Positions 6,978-8,750 of a stretch of DNA of 8,750 nt are shown in pieces. The DNA comes from Desulfobacteraceae bacterium (GTDB lineage Bacteria > Desulfobacterota > Desulfobacteria > Desulfobacterales > Desulfobacteraceae), in the NCBI GenBank assembly GCA_024225895.1, contig JAAEMC010000196.1, positions 1 through 8,750 of the forward strand, given 5' to 3'. How positions within the stretch are numbered: position 1 is the first letter of the stretch; every line of letters begins with the position of its first letter. The notes beneath the pieces are model-generated. The model was not told the origin of the DNA. It worked only from the letters and a program-made list of their open reading frames with translations, and searched no databases. The position numbers were made by a program, and so were the translations under genes.

Positions 6978-7004
6978 TTGACTGTCCTATAAATATTTGT
7001 AAAG
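6978..7004 (+). promoter_or_regulatory. Weak promoter candidate for the STAND ATPase gene
   Basis: TTGACT (6978-6983) is five-of-six for a sigma70 -35 box. The best -10 partner, TGTAAA (6999-7004), is only four-of-six and the spacer is 15 nt, shorter than ideal. The surrounding 6930-7098 stretch is AT-rich and non-coding, downstream of two terminators and upstream of a gene that needs its own promoter. This is the best candidate seen, but it may not be the real one. Confidence 0.25.
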
Positions 7005-7041
7005 TCCTTTAGTACGTCCAACCCAGGATGGATTCATATTT

Positions 7042-7119
7042 TATTTTACGACCGGATGATATGTATTAACCAGTAATTATCTATTAATTGGTGTTCTCAT
7101 GAACTTGAATCGTAAAATA
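7042..7119. repeat. 10-bp inverted repeat around the STAND gene start
   Basis: TATTTTACGA (7042-7051) is the exact reverse complement of TCGTAAAATA (7110-7119). The arms are 58 nt apart and bracket the start codon at 7099. They could be a two-site operator or part of an mRNA structure that hides the start. A 10-bp AT-rich match at this distance can also arise by chance. Confidence 0.35.
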
Positions 7120-8750
7120 TTTCTTGTTGAAGTTATCATAATAGTCCTGGCTTTTATTGGCATTTGCTTAAATTATCAAAAAGCAATGGAGGGAAATAAG
7201 GTATCTTCAACTGTACTGGCAATCTTAATAGTCGGCTTTTTCGGCACTATTTTTTTATTGATAAAAACATGGCTCAATGCACAAAAAAAAGATCCATCAA
7301 CCAAAGATGATATTGAACATTTAGGAAACGTGGTAGAGGAACAAGCTGATAGAGTAATAGAAACGATCTCACAACCGGAATCCGACCCTCCAAAGACATC
7401 AAAATTCCTTGTTCCGTATCCTCAAAATGCATTCTTGAAAAACGGAGAAATTTGGACAGACAAAATCAGGGAGAAATTTGAAAACGGATATCAAGCAGCC
7501 GTGTGTCAAACTGCTGCCACAGGTCAAGGTGGTATTGGTAAAACAGCCATGGCCGTTGAATATGCATACAGATTTGCTGCTGATTATCCCGGTGGTGTAT
7601 TTTGGCTGGGAATGGAAAATGGACTTTACGGGGCGGCCTCCTCTTTTTTTAAACTGACAGATAAGCAAGGGATCACTCAAGGGGAATGGAAAGAGGCGGA
7701 TGAAGAAACTCTGGTTCAACTCTTAACAGCTCACCTTCAAACTGAAGACCTTAAGCTGATTATCCTTGATAACTTGGAAACAGATAGAATACCTGATGAA
7801 ATTGTCGGTATTCAAGACTCCCACCAATTAGTCACAACACGCAGTCAGGCAATGGCCATTCAGCAGGTGGATATGAAGTTGCCAGATCCAGACACCGCAC
7901 TGGACATCTTTTTGGGATATGCCAATCTGGATAGTTCTAAAATGAATGAGCAGGACATCGGCTTTGCAAAAGTAATTTGTTCAAAAATTGAATATCTGCC
8001 GTTGGCCTTAGAGATATTGGGGAGTCTTTCCCGTGTATATCCTTTGAAGAATTTGGCCCAAGAATTACCCAAAACTTTAATTCAAAAAGAACGAGAAACC
8101 TGTAATAAAGAATGCACTAGTGTCCTGGCTTCCCTTAACTTGGCTGGCCAGAAATTTACACAAGCGCGAACAAGGGATGTCCTTTGTTCAATCCCATACC
8201 TTGCTCCTCAGTCAGTGGATCCTGATTTCCTGGCAAAAGTATTGGAGATGCCAAAAGAAGAAATATTTACAATATTGGCCAATTTGGCAGATATGTCCAT
8301 CCTGAAAAAAACAACGACCGGATATGGCGTTCATCGCCTTACACAACAGGCCATCTTTTTTTTGGATGAGGATATTGAATGGGGGGTAGCTGTATTAAGC
8401 CATATCGCTGAACAAGTTACTGAGATTAGAAAGAAGGGGAACTATATCCAAGGTTTCGGCCTGATCCCTCACATTTATCACATTGCAGAACTGGCCAGAA
8501 AGGAACAACCAGAAGATGAGTTCCCGGCTAATTGGCATCTTTCTAATTTGGTTTCATTCTTGGAAGATGCAGGTATATACAATTTTACTGAACCAATTGC
8601 AAAGATTTGCTTAATTCGTGTAGAGAACTCAAAAGGCCCAGATCACCCCGATGTAGCCACCACGCTGAACAACCTGGCACTGCTATATAAGTCCCAGGGC
8701 AAATATGAAGAAGCTGAGCCTCTACATCAACGGGCGCTGACAATAAAAGA
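7099..8750 (+). CDS. Membrane-anchored STAND ATPase, NB-ARC with TPR repeats (5' part)
   Basis: The frame is open for 550 codons to the window edge without a stop, so the C terminus is missing. Two hydrophobic helices (about 10-26 and 36-57) form a likely hairpin with a short loop, then a charged linker. The NB-ARC core has FLVPYPQN (103-110), a P-loop GQGGIGKT (142-149), Walker B LIILDNLE (220-227), an LVTTRSQ sensor (244-250) and a [10 protein letters not shown] motif (299-308) where GLPLA is usual. VHRLTQQ (411-417) fits the winged-helix MHD position. From about 513 a kinesin-light-chain-like TPR begins ([27 protein letters not shown]). Such proteins oligomerise on sensing a ligand through the repeats and then trigger an N-terminal effector, here probably membrane disruption. 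The ATG at 7099 is the only ATG or GTG start after the in-frame stop at 7057-7059; its ribosome site is weak (GGTG at 7090). A phage-defence role is inferred from domain order and location. Confidence 0.88.
   Translation, partial: MNLNRKIFLVEVIIIVLAFIGICLNYQKAMEGNKVSSTVLAILIVGFFGTIFLLIKTWLNAQKKDPSTKDDIEHLGNVVEEQADRVIETISQPESDPPKTSKFLVPYPQNAFLKNGEIWTDKIREKFENGYQAAVCQTAATGQGGIGKTAMAVEYAYRFAADYPGGVFWLGMENGLYGAASSFFKLTDKQGITQGEWKEADEETLVQLLTAHLQTEDLKLIILDNLETDRIPDEIVGIQDSHQLVTTRSQAMAIQQVDMKLPDPDTALDIFLGYANLDSSKMNEQDIGFAKVICSKIEYLPLALEILGSLSRVYPLKNLAQELPKTLIQKERETCNKECTSVLASLNLAGQKFTQARTRDVLCSIPYLAPQSVDPDFLAKVLEMPKEEIFTILANLADMSILKKTTTGYGVHRLTQQAIFFLDEDIEWGVAVLSHIAEQVTEIRKKGNYIQGFGLIPHIYHIAELARKEQPEDEFPANWHLSNLVSFLEDAGIYNFTEPIAKICLIRVENSKGPDHPDVATTLNNLALLYKSQGKYEEAEPLHQRALTIK

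Noticed and set aside
6800..7098. Attachment site, tRNA gene or small RNA in the intergenic region
   Set aside because: No cloverleaf, no tRNA 3' end and no direct repeat with other parts of the window could be recognised; only the two terminators and weak leader signals are supported.
7399..7719. Minus-strand frame of 106 codons inside the STAND gene
   Set aside because: It is the complement of the region encoding the P-loop and core of a clear NB-ARC domain; the protein evidence favours the + strand.
8120..8305. Plus-strand 61-codon frame near the right edge
   Set aside because: It is an alternative frame within the uninterrupted NB-ARC/TPR reading frame.

Overview
The window holds the distal end of a contractile-tail (Myoviridae-type, P2/Mu-like) phage or prophage structural operon, followed by a separately transcribed gene for a large signalling ATPase that runs off the right edge. 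All convincing genes are on the + strand. The tail genes indicate a bacterial host. A short lipoprotein with a signal peptide and the P2-like tail plan suggest a Gram-negative host, perhaps a Desulfobacterota-like one, but that taxonomic guess is impression only. No integrase, attachment site or host gene is visible, so prophage versus free phage versus tail-derived particle cannot be settled here.

Layout: positions 1-308 are the 3' end of a gp25/W baseplate gene. It is followed without gaps by baseplate J (308-1546), tail protein I (start best placed at 1539, to 2273), a 1141-residue tail fibre (2266-5691), a DUF4376-like tail protein (5692-6342) and a small lipoprotein (6371-6799). Junctions overlap by 1 nt (W/J), 8 nt (J/I) and 8 nt (I/fibre), abut (fibre/DUF4376), or leave 28 nt (before the lipoprotein), so this reads as one translationally coupled operon. 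W, J and I build the baseplate wedge and its link to the fibres. The fibre has a conserved tail-attachment head and a long, modular, probably receptor-binding remainder. The DUF4376 protein sits where a fibre chaperone is often found.

Positions 6800-7098 are non-coding and contain two intrinsic terminators back to back (6863-6887 and 6891-6927). They close the tail operon. The rest is AT-rich leader with at best a weak promoter and a 10-bp inverted repeat that brackets the next start codon.

From 7099 to the right edge an uninterrupted reading frame of 550 codons encodes two N-terminal membrane helices, a full NB-ARC type STAND ATPase core and the first TPR of a C-terminal repeat array. Its place behind a terminated tail operon is typical of phage cargo genes, and its architecture fits an abortive-infection or phage-sensing defence protein with a membrane effector. 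That function is inference. The most notable features are this protein, the roughly 227-residue domain inserted into a loop of the last repeat of the tail fibre, and smaller insertions and repeats in J and I.
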